This document shows, piece after piece, positions 32,901 through 46,071 of a stretch of 64,000 nt of DNA (the stretch's first letter is position 1; each line of letters opens with the position of its first letter). The notes beneath the pieces are model-generated. The model saw only the letters and a list, made by a program, of their open reading frames with translations. It ran no database searches and had not been told where the DNA came from. A program made the position numbers and the translations under genes. Source of the stretch: Bemisia tabaci. Lineage: Eukaryota > Arthropoda > Insecta > Hemiptera > Aleyrodidae. The DNA lies in contig NC_092797.1 of assembly GCF_918797505.1 (NCBI RefSeq), forward strand, positions 32,873,372-32,937,371, given 5' to 3'.

Positions 32901-35789
32901 TATAATCTTGTCAAGCACGTTATAACGGTAGTACTTGTACGTTTGGTAAAAAACGCGAAAACTAGGTAACCAATTAATTCAGAATTGCGAAATTTTAAAA
33001 AGGCTGATTTTTAACAAATTTTGATGAACATTCGTTTAGGCTTGCTCACTTATTTACCTTATAATTGGAGGAATCCTTGACAAAATAGAGACTATAAGTT
33101 ACAAACATTTGATCTTTTGTGCAAGCCTTGATGAAGTTGATTAGTAACATGGACAAGGTCTGACTAGAATACGCAAAATGACAAAAATTTTGGAAAGTTA
33201 ATTAATATGAAGATTTCAGCTTGACCCCTCGCCGAAGAACCAACGTTTTCAATTTTGAGAAGACCTCATCAAATTGGACAAAAATTAATCAAATTGAGCA
33301 AAAGTTCACATAAACTTAAGAAAACTTAGTACAAATAGATTTGCAAAGTCAAATACACCAAAAAGCAGTTGCATTGCTAAATTTGGATAATTTTCTAAAA
33401 TTCTTTCATCAGATTAGGCAAAATCTAAGGATAAAAGAGATTGCCGGCTGATAGAGATAAAATCATTTCACCACATGACCCCAAGAGAAAATGAGAAAGT
33501 AAAGGAAAGAAGTAAAGAAGGAGGAGAAAAAATAGAGTAAAATGTGAATCGAAGGGGTTGATATCTAGTCACACCAACATCCGGAGTTTCGGAAAAGAAT
33601 CTACATGCAGTGATGTAAGACTGGTTTGAATACAGTGCAGCAATACGGCTACATTTGCAAAAATAAGGAAATAAAAACGTTCTATCTGCGCAAGGCCAGC
33701 CAAGAAGCTGTTTCAGTTTCATTCTTCGATTTTGCAAGGCTTCTCGTACACGCAGAATTATAACCAAAATCAAGTCTCCTTAAACTAAATTCAATTGAAA
33801 TTTTTTCGCCAAACAGAAATTCTCTTTTTCGAAAAGGCCTTGTGTGTGCGTGCATATGATCGGTTTTTTAAACGCTATCCAGTTGCGAACGATGGTATAG
33901 GGAGAAATACGGAAGAGAAAGAATTAAGTGTCGGGATGAGATGCAGGAAGACAGGCGGCGGGCATAATCTGCGAAGATCTAAATCTTGGGAACTTTCAAC
34001 AATCAAAGATGGATAACAGCCAATTACTTGAGAAGCAGTAATCCGCAGATCAAATTGCAATCACGGTGAATCATTCAAATTTTCTTTCACTCTCTGACAT
34101 TTATGCACTCTCCGACCTATCCCTCTAAGACCTATCCCATTTCACTTTCTGCACTCTTATGCTTGCAGAAAGGATGGGAATGAATAGGTATTGACAAAAA
34201 TGTCAGCCTATTTTTCAAAGGCCTTACATTTTTCCATTGTGTGTTAATAAATATATATGTAAGACAGTTAGTTATGAATCTGATATCAAAATTTTGAGGA
34301 TGCATGATAGATGTTGGAAAAAGAGAAAGTAAAATTTTTTCTCCACTTCAGCAGCTTTTTAAGCAATGAAGATGCACTTAAAACGACCTTAGCTACTGCA
34401 ACTTAATTACGCTTAGGTCGCATGCACAATGCAGCACTAAATACAGAGGGACCTTAAAATATTTTGCTCGCCGAATAAAGGTACATAGAAATCTGATATT
34501 ACAATAACATCACTTCCGCATATAGAGTGACATTCGCTGACATTAGCCCTTCATTCTTATTCTGATGAAACGTTCCGCTCAACCAATTATTTTATGAAGT
34601 ATGCTCGCTCTTCTTCCCATTGTCTAGTTACACGTGGAAGGTTGATCATTGTTTAGACCTTTTCTTTCGTGCTCCGAAACTATTAGCATGCTATCACGCT
34701 GATAGGTAAAAGCCGTCAGCATCATCTCAAGTGCCAAATTCCTCCCAAAGATATCTTGAATTTTTGCAAAATCCTCTCTATTCTAATAAAATCATTTTTT
34801 AGACGCTCGATGGACGGGGTGAAGAAGGGGATTCAGACGGTCGATGGGCTGGAGTCAGAAAGGGGAATTCAAAGTCCGTTTTTGATTTGCTGTAGTTGTT
34901 GATGAGGCATCTTTTTTTTTTATTCTTAATTTACTTTAGGCAATTTCAATTTCTTTCATCTGGGCTATTGCGACGATTTTTGCCCGCCCGCGAGCCTTTG
35001 AGGGCGCGCAGCGCTCCGGGGGCTGGGCCGCGTAGCGATCGGAGAGCGGAGCCACCTAGTAAATACCTAAAAATAGCTGTCCTCGAAAATATCCTACTTT
35101 TACCGGTTACGATCTTAATTAATCTCAATTTCATGTCAACTTAAAAACTTTACCATCTTATAAAAATGCGGAACTCAAATGTCGATGTCCTTCAGGTATC
35201 AAAATCACCAGATTTTAATAATAAATCCATGCGCACAGTCCACATATCTTAAAAAAGTACGTCTCAAAGATGTAGGAGCTAAAGAAAAGTCCACCCACTA
35301 CACGTTTTCATGTCTGCATGGGAACAAGAGTAAACTTTTTACCTTAAACACCTGTCTCAGTTTCCAAGACTGAAAAAAAGTAATGATTAGCTTACTAGAT
35401 GACCTTTACGTGCAAATAGAAAACACCAGTAGTTGAGAGAGCAAACGGCCAATAAACTTCGCCTCTAACTTACCGTGCACTCACCGAGAAAACTATTCCT
35501 CAAACCAACAGAAACATTAATCAAGACACTAGTGGTTAGAACCAATTTGCTGGAGGTGTGCACGTCATTATCCTCATCATTTATCACTTTTCGCGAGAAC
35601 AAAACAAAGCTTACTTTCGTTGAGGATCAAGTGCGGTAGCTCGGAGATCTTCAGCTTGCTCGGCAGTTTTGTCTTTGAACCGATTACAGCATCTTTGTGT
35701 CAGACTTTATGGAAATTCCTTCATTACGACGTAATGGGCCGGCTTCAACCAACAGGGGAAAACGTCATATCAACGCTTAGATAATGAAA

Positions 35790-35965
35790 ACTTTCTTTTC
35801 ATTAAAGGACTCCTGCTCTGGAAAACCTTTTTCATTGAATTTGTCACAGAATTTTGTTCGTAATATAATCTAATGTGTTTCAAAATTTAAAGAAACAATT
35901 TTTTTCTTCCAAAATAATATTTTATCCAAGAAAATTTGACAACATCCGATTGATATCTTTTGATA
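35790..35965. repeat. MITE family B, decayed copy
   Basis: The interior words TTGTCACAGAATTTTGTTCG, TTTTATCCAAG and AAATTTGACAACATCCGA follow the family B order. The outer GCCGTATGAGCC ends are lost. Confidence 0.5.
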
Positions 35966-37839
35966 ACACATTCATTCATTTCGTTTGCAAAGGTACAACC
36001 TAGTACTAAGTTGTTAATTTTTATGCGTTTTATCCAACTAAAGAAGGCCGTGGTGTTTCCAGCCGAAACGTCTCGGTGCATGTGTTCGGTGCTCTGTGTG
36101 CATGTGTCTAGGTATACCCGCGGTGCCGCGGTTGTATTTTTTAAAAATGTATGTCTTGTCACGGGCTGCTTAGTTTTCAACAACTCTCACATCCAAATGA
36201 CTTTATTCATGAGTTAAAATTTGACGTACCGTAAGCTCGCAACTTAAGATTAAAAATTCTAAAACTAAATCTCTAAAACAATTTAAATGCTCCGTTTTAA
36301 GTAAAAAAGTAAGGAAGGGGATTTGGACAAGAAAGAGAAAGAAAAAGCTTTTACTTCCTTCGCAAAATCCGAATCCGCAGTCAAAACATATCATAAAAAG
36401 TTGAAAGTCTCGAGATAGGTGGTTGTGGGGGGGGGGGGGGGGGGTGGCGGTACGTATAGCTGGAAATATTTGTATCCAATTCGTTGGAGTCAAAATAGCT
36501 TATGAAAGTAACAGTTTCAAAGCTTCATCTAACTTAGCCGTTACTGACGAGGAGATGGTAACAGTTGATTTGAACCACGATGTACACACTGGGAACGGTA
36601 CTTGCACAGCCTGATGCTGATCGTGTATTTCATTTATGTGCCAATATAAGTTGTGTGTTAAGTTTTGCACTATTTGTATAATTTGGCTATTTAGCTTTAT
36701 GTGGATATGGCAGGTTAGAATTTTAAATGGCTCTTTCTCCGAGCCAGTTTTTTTTTATTTCAGACATAAAACGTTACAAAAGTATAGTTAAAAAATGTTC
36801 AGCATTTTTTGTCCGTAGAGCAAAGTTACAGAAATGCATAAACAATTTTTCTTCTATACGTTATACTATCAACCACTCAGTTGTGAGTTTTACTCGATTA
36901 AGTTTCCTTTTTCGGTGAATGGTCAGAAATTAAGGGTAGAATTTCAAAACCTGGTGAACGCCATAAGGTGTTGCTAGGATTAAACACTCGTTAGAAAATT
37001 CAGTAGCTTGAGAATATTGATTATTTTCCGGAAAAAAGACCGACATTGGGGATAATTTCGTAATGAAAGAACCGCGAATCAAAGATATTTTGTCATTCAG
37101 GCCTTGAGGCACAATCTTGGCAACACCTAATTGCGTTTACTAAAGCGTTTACATTACCTACTACTCTTCAAATGTGACGCGGCGACGAAAAATTTAACTA
37201 AAGGTAAAAACTCAAATTGTTCGGTGCAGCGGAAAAAGCCCCGTTGGGTTCAAATACACCTATCGATCTCTATTTTCGACAATGTACACTTTTTCATTCC
37301 CTTAAAAACAGGGTCCTAGTTTTAGGTCATAAATTGCATTATTCGTTGTCCTTCTGACATAGAAACGTAAATACATTTCACGATGAACCCTGTCGTCTAT
37401 GTCACTCAATACTTTCCAAGGCTCATCTCTAAGTGTAGTTACGCACTGTTGTCAGCCAAGCGACGCATTCATGATACGAATAATAAGCGTTTGAAAGGAA
37501 TCGTTACAAAGACTGGCAACAATGTCAACAATCTTCAACGACAATTTTCTCCGATTTTCCATTTTTCGTCACTGAACTTTGAATTTCTCCAAAGGGATCA
37601 ATATTTTGAAAATTTGGGTCTTCCATGAGCCGAATGATGCAGGACCAACCCCTCTAAGCCATGTTTTAGTTATCTCCAGTAGCGTAGACAAGGGGAAGGG
37701 CAGGGGGTTCGGACCCCTCCCCCTTAGCCTCGTTGATTGTACCTTTTTTTTTACTTTTGGAGAGCTTACATAAAATATTATCAGGGACGTACACAAAATA
37801 ATGTAAATTCACCGTCGCATTTTTGAATAATGCAGGGTT

Positions 37840-38220
37840 GAGTTGTTGCTTCTGTCACAATTTTTACCTTTTCGAGGAATCCCCCAGACTCCCCGGTGAA
37901 TGCCCCCCCCCCTTAAAGAATTCCTAGTCACCCCACTGGTTATCTCCTCCCGTCTCCCTCCCGCTTTCTCCCCTTCCCATTCCCCCCCCCCCCCCCCACC
38001 TTACGACACATTTCTTTCTTCCGAGTTACAATATGAGTTGTTGTTTCTGTCACAATTTTTACCTTTTCGAAGCAGAATCCCCCAGACCCTCCGGTGAATG
38101 CCCCCCTTAAAGAATCCCTAGTTACCCCACTGGTTATCTCCTCCTGTCCCCCTCCCACCCCCCCACCTTACGACACATTTCTCCCTTCTGAGTCACAGTA
38201 TAAGCCGATAAAATATTCAG
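37840..38220 (+). repeat. Tandem duplication, unit ~195 bp, C-rich
   Basis: GAGTTGTTG(C/T)TTCTGTCACA begins both units (37840 and 38035). Each continues with TTTTTACCTTTTCGA, CCCCCAGA, CCGGTGAATGCCCCCC, CACTGGTTATCTCCTCC and CACCTTACGACACATTTCT. The units have diverged slightly and differ in C-run length. Confidence 0.8.
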
Positions 38221-38254
38221 GTACTTTTCGCTGGCAATTTCGCATAATTCCAAA

Positions 38255-38557
38255 CTAGATCGCCCATTCCAGGAGGCGAGAGGGGCGCATTGACGGCGAA
38301 TCGTTATCGCCGGTAATCCGCGGAGCCCACTTCCCGTTTATCGAAAGTTGTTTCCAACCTCTTTTCTTTTCGTAGCAGGATCCAGGGTCCTCCCGCGATT
38401 GTATCCATGCCAATGCCTCCATTACACTGGTGCTCCGGGTCGAATCCTTCCCCATCTTGACATCTTTATGTCCTCCGCTCTCTCCACCGCGCAAATACGG
38501 TAACGCGCTGCAGATCCCTCTCAGTTTCGCGACCCGAACGAAGCTCGGCTTTTCCAT
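38255..38557 (-). CDS. GC-rich 100-codon ORF, doubtful
   Basis: Minus-strand ATG at 38555-38557 opens 100 codons to a TAG at 38255-38257 in a block clearly GC-richer than its surroundings. The predicted peptide is basic, with two cysteines and no leader, membrane segment or known domain. I see no flanking splice sites that extend it. It could be a small gene, part of a non-coding RNA, or chance from low stop-codon density. Confidence 0.18.
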   Translation of the reverse strand: MEKPSFVRVAKLRGICSALPYLRGGESGGHKDVKMGKDSTRSTSVMEALAWIQSREDPGSCYEKKRGWKQLSINGKWAPRITGDNDSPSMRPSRLLEWAI

Positions 38558-41479
38558 TTTGCTCGTTAGTCCTTGTTTGTTTCTACGTTTCAATTTATAG
38601 GCTGTAGTACGCCATGAAAGTGACCAACGCGCGGTTTTACGGTCAATGGAATGTTGGACAACGCTAGAATTCCAGGATTACATCGCGTGGTCCCCATTAA
38701 AATTTCACGCTTACATGGTACTTACACTCGACACATCGAACATGTATGAAACTAGCTCGTTAGGGAGGAGTTCATCGTTTCATGCCCCTTAATGACTGTG
38801 TTAACATAAGGGATATAAATAAATAATTAGACACAATAGCGTTAGAATTGCGCAGGGATCACGGTGAGTGCATCACATTGGAGAAGTCCGAAATTCGCTT
38901 CAAAACACAGAATTTGCTTTACTCGATTCAAATTTTTTTCTCTGTTATTGGCAATTGGGTGTGTCAAGAATAAAACGTAAGAGGGCATAACTTGAATGCA
39001 AGTAATCTCGCTGACTGCGATCAATCTTTGTCTTGTGCAATTTTTGTCTTTTGAAAGAATTTTTTTTCCTGGTGCAGAAGAGAGGGCGAAATGAAACATT
39101 CTAAAATGACGTAAGTCAGGCGTGAGAAAAATTGATGACAGTTTATGAAATCGTTCATAAAATTAGGCTAGGCCTCCTCTAAACTCCCTTTGTGTAAACG
39201 TGGTTCACGATAAGACAACGAAGTAGAAAGTGGCAAGGGATCCGAGAAGTTTGGAATTGCGCGATTCAGACTGCATAAATTGTGCTTAAAGGAGTGGATT
39301 TGACACTTTTATGACGTGTCTATCGTAATTTTTTGGCGGTCTTACTTGCGAAAGTCTATTCATTAATCTAATCCTTATGGAGGCAACACACCCATTAAAA
39401 CATGACGCCGTCAAAATCTGAGGCTATACCACTTTATTAAAACAATAATTAATTTGGGCATATACTCTTTACTTCATGTTTTGCTGTTAATCTGGTGGTT
39501 TTAGAGCAAAATGAATATGAGCCTGATTAAATGCCATGAAAATTAATGAAATGATGATGTAGACTTGAATTAGACTTCAGTGTCTCAGAGACTGAGACAT
39601 GAGTTATTGGAGGTGCTCAGCGTGTAGAGTTAGGTGGTAACCGGAATCAAAGAGCATGTAGAGTATTAGTACCTAGGATTTTGACTTGGCTGAGATGAAA
39701 AGTTTGATCGGGTCATCGACGATTGCATTTTGCAAGAAGGCAAAACAAACGAAATGTAAACGGTGTTATCTAGGATCAATTTTTTTTTGGGGGGGGGGGG
39801 GAGGAAAAGCGCCACCGTGAGGCTGCTGGGATTTCGCGGATACAGCGTTATCGGAATGAATAAGAGCGTGAAAGAATAGGGGTTGAGAATGATATGTATA
39901 ATGCACTATATCAGAAACAACTTCCCTAACCTCCTCCAAATCCAAGCTCTTCGTCATGAATGAAATGTGCGGACAGCATTGTAAGTGAGATTCATTTTCC
40001 AACGTGAGTTCAACGTGAGTTTCATTTTCCACGGTGTAATTTACTTTCCGCGCCCATCATTATTTTCTACTCCTGTAATCATATTTAACTTCTAGATTTA
40101 GGTAGTTTTGAGTTGATGAGTAAGTTTCGTTTTCAGGAGGACCACCTGCTTCGCCTGCTCAATTTAATTTGCACAACCCCGTCTTCAATCCATCATCCGC
40201 TGTAGCGTACTTAGTTCTCATTCTCAGTGAAAGAACATAATTTTTCTGAGTCACGTTATTTACCTACTACTCCATGATATACCTACCGATGATAAGACCA
40301 TTATATTATACATTCACACATACGTTCTTTGACTCCCCGAATTTTCACTATTTGTCCTAATACATGTTATGGAGTTCTAATATCTGCCAAATTCCATAAT
40401 TGTTCTAAAATTCTTCAGGTAATAACTCCGAGATGAGTGCGTTCTCTTTCTATTTTTGAAAGGAGCCCGCGTTTTTCTAACTTTGCGTGATACACCAAAT
40501 CGAGAATTTCCCCATTTTCTTGTGTCATAATTCATTCTGGAGTTCCACTAGTTTGAATTTTATGATTTTCGGGGATATCGTGTGGTGGATTTAAAGTCTC
40601 CATAAGCCTGCTCTTTTTTAAGTTTTTAAATATGAACCGGGTAAGAGATCTCTCACGATCTCTTTGTGAATAATCGATATCAACTCCCGACTGCAATTAT
40701 ACATGCTCCACGGTTGCCTGTATTGCATATGAGAACAGATGAAGGCGTTTTAGTTCTCCTTGCTTTCACGCGAGTCAATCGCGGGAAATAATGATGAAAC
40801 TAATAAACTGCATTTCACGACGTGCAACTTGGTGGAAGAGTCATTTGGTTTTGATAAAAGAACATTACCTTTACCTACTAAGATGTGCGCATTTAGAAGA
40901 TACAAAATCGGTCCTTTCAAATAGGAAATAACTAGGGGCTCTGGAGATATACCTATCTCATCCATAAAATGACTGCGGTCCTTGTCATTTTTGACCATTG
41001 AAAGTGACAAGTATACTTTTTAAGAAAGCGTTAAGGATTTTTGTTTCTACAATTATCAGTATGATCGGGTGATAGATTATGTATTACATCGTAGCGACAA
41101 GTCGCCAATTCTTGGAGTAGAATGAATGGGTTTATTATGTTGAAATGGGCATAGTTATTTGTGCCTTGTCTTCATATTGTAAAATGTATTGTTACCAGTA
41201 ATCATAGTTTTGACACGGAACCCATCAGATTCATTTTCACTCCATCACTAATTGATAGCAGTAACTTTTGATCATAGATGATGGGTTCAATTTATTCATA
41301 AAATGTACACAGTTCTAGATAGTTGCCGTCTACTGGTGAATGTGATATTGTTATAGTAATTTGTGTCCAGTATTTAAGCGTATCTTTATGAAAACGAGAA
41401 GAGGTGAAGCACTGTATATTTAGACCCCCGTAAACGTCCCTTTTCAAACTTTAAAGAAACTAATTTACAGAATTTCATT

Positions 41480-41600
41480 TATTGATCGAGGGTCACTTCC
41501 GCCCTTCAAACCCGGGGTTGGTTTCGTCCTTAAATTCGCACTCGTGGGGTTGGGAACAAAATCAACTCCAGATTTGAAGGCCGGAAATGAACCTCTATCC
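41480..41600. repeat. Short foldback, ~33-bp arms
   Basis: GAGGGTCACTTCCGCCCTTC (left) is mirrored by GAAGGCCGGAAATGAACCTC (right), and GGGGTTG by CAACTCC. The arms have several mismatches. It is probably a decayed foldback element. Confidence 0.5.
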
Positions 41601-42572
41601 CTGGAGTGAAGTTCATTAGATTTTAAAATGGGAAATTTTAGGGGATCTGTACATACTGTATTTTTTAAATGGTCTCCAAAGCGCCGGGTTTTTGTTACGT
41701 TCAAGATTTCATACCTAACTAAGCACGATTTTTGGTCATCTTTTTATCTTTGAATCAATCTGAATTCCCGGAGCTACAGCTTAGGGTAAATCTCGACAGA
41801 ACTCGTAAAATTTCATTATTCAAAAGCTCTATATCGTTTGTGAAACTCTTCAAAATTCCTTGTTCATGAGTTACTTTTTTACTTTTTGATATACCGTGCT
41901 CTGCAATTCACGAATTCAACATTAAAACCTCATTTGAGCGCGGCTCATATCAACTTTTGATGCCCGGGCCAGATTTTTAATACAGCAGACATCGGTCAAA
42001 TTCGATGAAAGTTAATGGATGCTCTTGTAGATGGATAGGAGGTCCTCTTTATTTTAGTGAATGAGTGGCTTTAGCTCGTCCTTGCCACTGTAATTAGCTG
42101 AAGTAGAGGAGGGGCTGGCAGCATTCTGAAGTCTTCAAAAATCAAACATCTGACAGTTGATATATTTTGTTGCGACCACTAGTGATAAGATTTCTTCTTT
42201 TCTGTCTTCTTCTGTCTTAATCATAAACTCGCACCAATGCAATCGGTCGCATTAAGTATGTAAGATGAAAATGGCACGAAGTCGTTTTCAATCAACTTTC
42301 AGAGAACTGCCAAAGAGTTCCTGCTTTTGTCATGATAAAATTTTTTGAGCTAAGGTTTGACAATTAAACCTGACAGTTTCAAACGTCAAAATCGAAATCA
42401 CTACGTAGATTTGCTAAAAGAAAAATTAATCCATGTCATCTGAATCTTAAGTCATTTCACCATTATAAATCCTGCGTAGATTTTCAGTTACACATACTTA
42501 AAAGAGACATTGAGTCCTAATTTTTTTTTACATATTCGAAAAATTAAATTTGTATCCCCTTTTGTGTTTCAG

Positions 42573-42637
42573 GCAACGGCAGCACTATGGTTTATGATAA
42601 TCGTGATTGGTATAAAGAGCAGCGAGGCTAAATTAAA
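42573..42637 (+). CDS. Internal exon: signal-peptide part of the secreted protein
   Basis: A 65-base exon bounded by TTGTGTTTCAG (acceptor ending at 42572) and GTAAGT (a consensus donor at 42638). Read in phase 0 it encodes ATAALWFMIIVIGIKSSEAK and two more codons: a hydrophobic stretch followed by small and polar residues, as in the h-region and cleavage region of a signal peptide. It ends in phase 2 (AA), and the exon at 44565 begins with the single base G needed to finish a Lys codon. The start codon is either an upstream exon (candidate 29939) or the ATG inside this exon at 42594. Confidence 0.62.
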
Positions 42638-44564
42638 GTAAGTACTTCTATTCAAAATTTACAATCCATTTCCCCCGAATTAACAAATTTGCACTTTCAG
42701 GAAAACATAGGCTAGTGAGATAGTTTTCTCTTTTTCCTTTTTAAGTAAGTTACATCAGACTAAAGATTTAGAAGGTTGAATTTTTCGAAAAATCGAGAAT
42801 TTTTAAAAAAAAACTACCTAGAAAGAATGAACCAACAACATTGTCTGAAATTTGTACAGAAAATTCTGCTCTTAGAGAAGAAAAACCAGGGATATTTTCA
42901 AGAAATGAGGTTGAACACTTTTTCCTAAAGAAGAGGGAAAAATTACTAATTATGAAATTAGAAATGTAACGTTGTTCTCGGGTGTTCATTTGCTTTTTAA
43001 ATCCCAGGTTAAGGTATTGTAAGCATTTAAAGTGTCAGTGGCGTGGTGTGCTTTGCGATATATCGATTGATCTGTCATTTAAATCTATGGAAATGGATCG
43101 ATTATCAAGGTGTTCGCAGCGAACACCTTGATAATCGATTCTTTACTACAGTTTAAAATGGAGAAATATCGATAATCGATCATTCACGCCACGCCACTGC
43201 TGTATGATATCAGTTTTTAAATTTTGAAAGCAGAATAGACAAGTTTTACATGATAGTTTAATTCCAAAAATGCGTATCTCCAATTGCAACGCTGCAAATC
43301 TCCATGAAGGTTATATTTTTTAAAAAGAAAACTGAAAAACAGTTTTTCTTGAGAATGCACGTGCATTTTTCTCTCTCTTTCAATAATATTTTTTGAAAAT
43401 TTAGGTGGGTTTCTTTTTTAATAAATATAGGTTAATTAGAGATTACAAATGATCCAGTCGGGTTACGCTTTTTTGTAATCGAGCCATCGATTTTAATCAA
43501 AATCGTGATTTATTTTTTTGTTTTCAAAGTAAGTAAATAAAAAAAAGAGGAGCAAAAACAAACTCGAACAATATCGAACGAAATAACGAACAATAGCTCG
43601 ATCGATAAAGATAAAAACATGGTATATTCACCCTACTTTACTTGCCTATTTGTCATGTGCCCTCATTTGAAAAATTAATAAATGCGTAAGAATTGCGCTG
43701 AGATTTCCAAGTATTAAATTTGGAGCAGAAGCAATTTTATGCTTCGATGCAAGTGATGTGTAGTATTATGGGAATTGGAAGAAACGGAAATTATAAAGAA
43801 ATGAAGATCTTACAAATATTTCGGCTGGAACCTAGAAAGAGTAAGCTCAGCTGTCAAATAACTGTGCACTAGGCGCAGGTGAAATGTAGATTCCCTGGAT
43901 TCATCTTTGAAAGCATGCAGTCGATGTGTGATAAAGACGGTTTTGGATCTGTCGGGCGAGTCAAAGAAGGGCATGTCTTGCCTTTTGTCTAATCCTTGTT
44001 GTCAAATCTGGTTTTTCATAAGTTTTGAGAGAAAAAGAGTTTCTCCGATGTACATGCATCTAAGAGCTTGAAAAATAATTTAAACAATTCAAAATTATCT
44101 GGGATTACATTTTAAAATTCAGTATATGTTTTATAGATACTATGCAGCGTGCTCCTTATAGAAGAAAATATGAGGGAGAGAAAAATAAATATTAATTTTC
44201 GATCATACTTATTGACTGCAATTCCTTGTAGAATGGAATTTACTTTTTTGGCGCTTACTTTTTTTACCACGCGTTTAAGTCTCCAAACCTATTGCTCTCA
44301 CCACTCAGTGCAGATGTTCAATGGATCACTAGACAAGGTGCGAATTTAAATCATAGCGTATATTTTTGCCCAACAAAATTTCACGTCCAATACGATTTGT
44401 AGAACGAAAATCACCGCAAGTCACTTCTAACAAAGATTAACAAAGTTTTTCCGTACATAAATTTAAAGTTCTTGAAAAGGCTTCGCAGAACCCTGAAATT
44501 TTCACAAGTTCCATAATAAGTATTTCTTGAACCGGTATAAAAAATTCTTATGTATCTGTTCCAG
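42638..44564 (+). other. Intron of the secreted-protein gene
   Basis: Starts GTAAGT and ends ATCTGTTCCAG. It is AT-rich, contains MITE A copy 3 (43036-43199), and otherwise has no supported feature. Confidence 0.6.
43036..43199. mobile_element. hAT-like MITE family A, copy 3
   Basis: Ends CAGTGGCGTGGTGTG and CACGCCACGCCACTG. The central palindrome is perfect over 21-base arms (43097-43117 and 43119-43139) around a single A, containing GGTGTTCGC and GCGAACACC. Unlike copies 1 and 2 I see no 8-bp duplication. Confidence 0.82.
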
Positions 44565-46071
44565 GACCACGGAAGAGTTACCAAAGCCATTGAAAGTCGT
44601 CACGAACCTGCAGAAAGCTCTCTACGCCCAAGATTTCGGTTACTCAGTCATCCCAATCCCGAACAAAATCCTAAACCAAGTCAAGCCCGCCGTCACAACA
44701 CCAAAATCAGACAATGCCCGCGTCGGACGCGGAATGGGTCGAGGGTTCATGGGCCGCCGGCCAGGCCGGAGCCGAAGGAAGCGACCCTACAGGCCCCGCT
44801 CCAACTTCGGGCTCCAGGGCTACGCGTCCGCCTACAAACAGTGGATGCCCGTCCCCATGCGCAGACCCATGGGCATGATGGGCCGCCGCCCGATGCGCTT
44901 CAAGAACCCCAAAATCCGCATGCCGTACTACCACATGAACCTGGTGGAGCCGCTAGAAGACTACATGGAACCGGAGGTCATGCCCGAGTACGAAGACGAG
45001 TACGAAGTCATGATGCACGAACCGGAGGCAGTCTACGACCCTGAAGAGATGTACGACGACATGCCTCGGTCTCCGAGCCGGAATGTGTACAGTTACCAGA
45101 GGGACGAGGACTTCATGCACAAGCATGCGGACCTCTACGCGAACGGATTCAACCCTGGGCACAAGAGTAGAAGTACTCGCTACAGGACGCCGTTGAGCGT
45201 CATGTACAGCTCGAAGTACCGCTCTACGGCTCAAAGGGACAGGGAGGAGGAGGAACCACCAAGGAGGGATCCCGACATCGAGGCCACCAATTTCGAGTCT
45301 GACGCCCCTTTGACGCCCATGGCCCTGAGAGGCTCTCCCGATCTTTACAAGCGCTCCAAGAAAGAAGACCCCGAGCACAGATACCTCCAAGACGATTACA
45401 GGACCTACAAGGACGTCCTGAGTGACGAACCTAGTCTTCGGATGAACGACGCGGAGGTTATAATGGGCCGCTCGAAACACGAGGTGCCCAGCTGGACGGG
45501 GAGTGTCAAGTTCGTGCCACGGCCCTTCGCGGCCGCCATCGGGGCGCCCTCGAGGACGGTCGTGCCAAGGGAGAAACACAGCCGGTTCACGGAGAGTCAT
45601 GAGGAGAAAGGCCGTGAACTCCACGACAAGGATTACCTCTACGACATCCGGACCGATGACTCACCGTTGAGTCATCGACTGCTCGGTAGAGAGCGTGAGC
45701 GAGACCGCGAGAGGGTGAGGGTGTACCGGTCCAGCCCCGATCGCTTGGCCTACCGTAAGCCGACGGAAGACGCGAGGTCCGAGTTGAGGTCCTCGAACAT
45801 GGAGGATGCGAGGGTGCAGGAGATACAGGGTAGGAGGTACAGGGATCCGGAGTATAAGAAGTACGTAGATGCTATTTATACTCGGGAGCTTCAGGAGTTG
45901 TACTCGCGGGGACACAAAGGGCGCGAGTATGAAAGTGAGGAGAGGAAGACGGAGAGTGATAGCCAGACGTACTTGGCGAATCATAAAAAATCTGACCAAG
46001 CGACGGCAGCGCAGGGTATGGAAATAGTCATCGATGATGGCGTCGCCGGGTGGAAGGTGGGAGGTCGGTGA
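44565..46071 (+). CDS. Main exon of an unrecognised secreted, Arg/Met/Glu-rich protein
   Basis: Opens after the acceptor at 44563-44564, with G completing a Lys codon, and runs 501 codons to TGA at 46069-46071. After the exon at 42573 the joined product has a signal peptide, so it is probably secreted or in the secretory route. In order: a short region that looks folded (LPKPLKVVTNLQKALYAQDF, then GYSVIPIPNKIL); a Gly/Arg/Met-rich basic segment (GRGMGRGFMGRRPGRSRRKR); a Met/Pro/Tyr-rich run; a strongly acidic Glu/Tyr stretch (about 44950-45060); then about 330 residues of mixed-charge, Arg/Glu/Asp/Tyr-rich sequence with RERERDRERVRV-type runs. Dibasic sites are common. No cysteine pattern or enzyme motif is visible. 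GC content is far above the flanks. TCG|GTGAGA at 46065-46073 overlaps the stop, so a downstream exon is possible. Confidence 0.75.

Larger units (their letters stand above)
29966..42572. other. Long gene-poor stretch (possible intron)
   Basis: 12.6 kb of AT-rich DNA. Most of 30250-34800 shows no repeats or frames I can support. Noted items: a GC patch at 34980-35050 (GCGCGCAGCGCTCCGGGGG), an 18-G run at 36427-36444, a C-rich tandem duplication at 37840, a GC-rich frame at 38255-38557, a G-run at 39789 and a hairpin at 41480. If the 29939 start is right, all of it is intron. Confidence 0.35.

Noticed and set aside
36427..36444. 18-G run as a functional G-quadruplex
   Set aside because: A plain homopolymer with no gene or promoter context; listed only as sequence content.
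44550..45999. Long frames overlapping the secreted-protein exon in other frames and on the minus strand
   Set aside because: Shadows of a GC-rich coding exon; only one frame has splice sites in phase and sensible composition.
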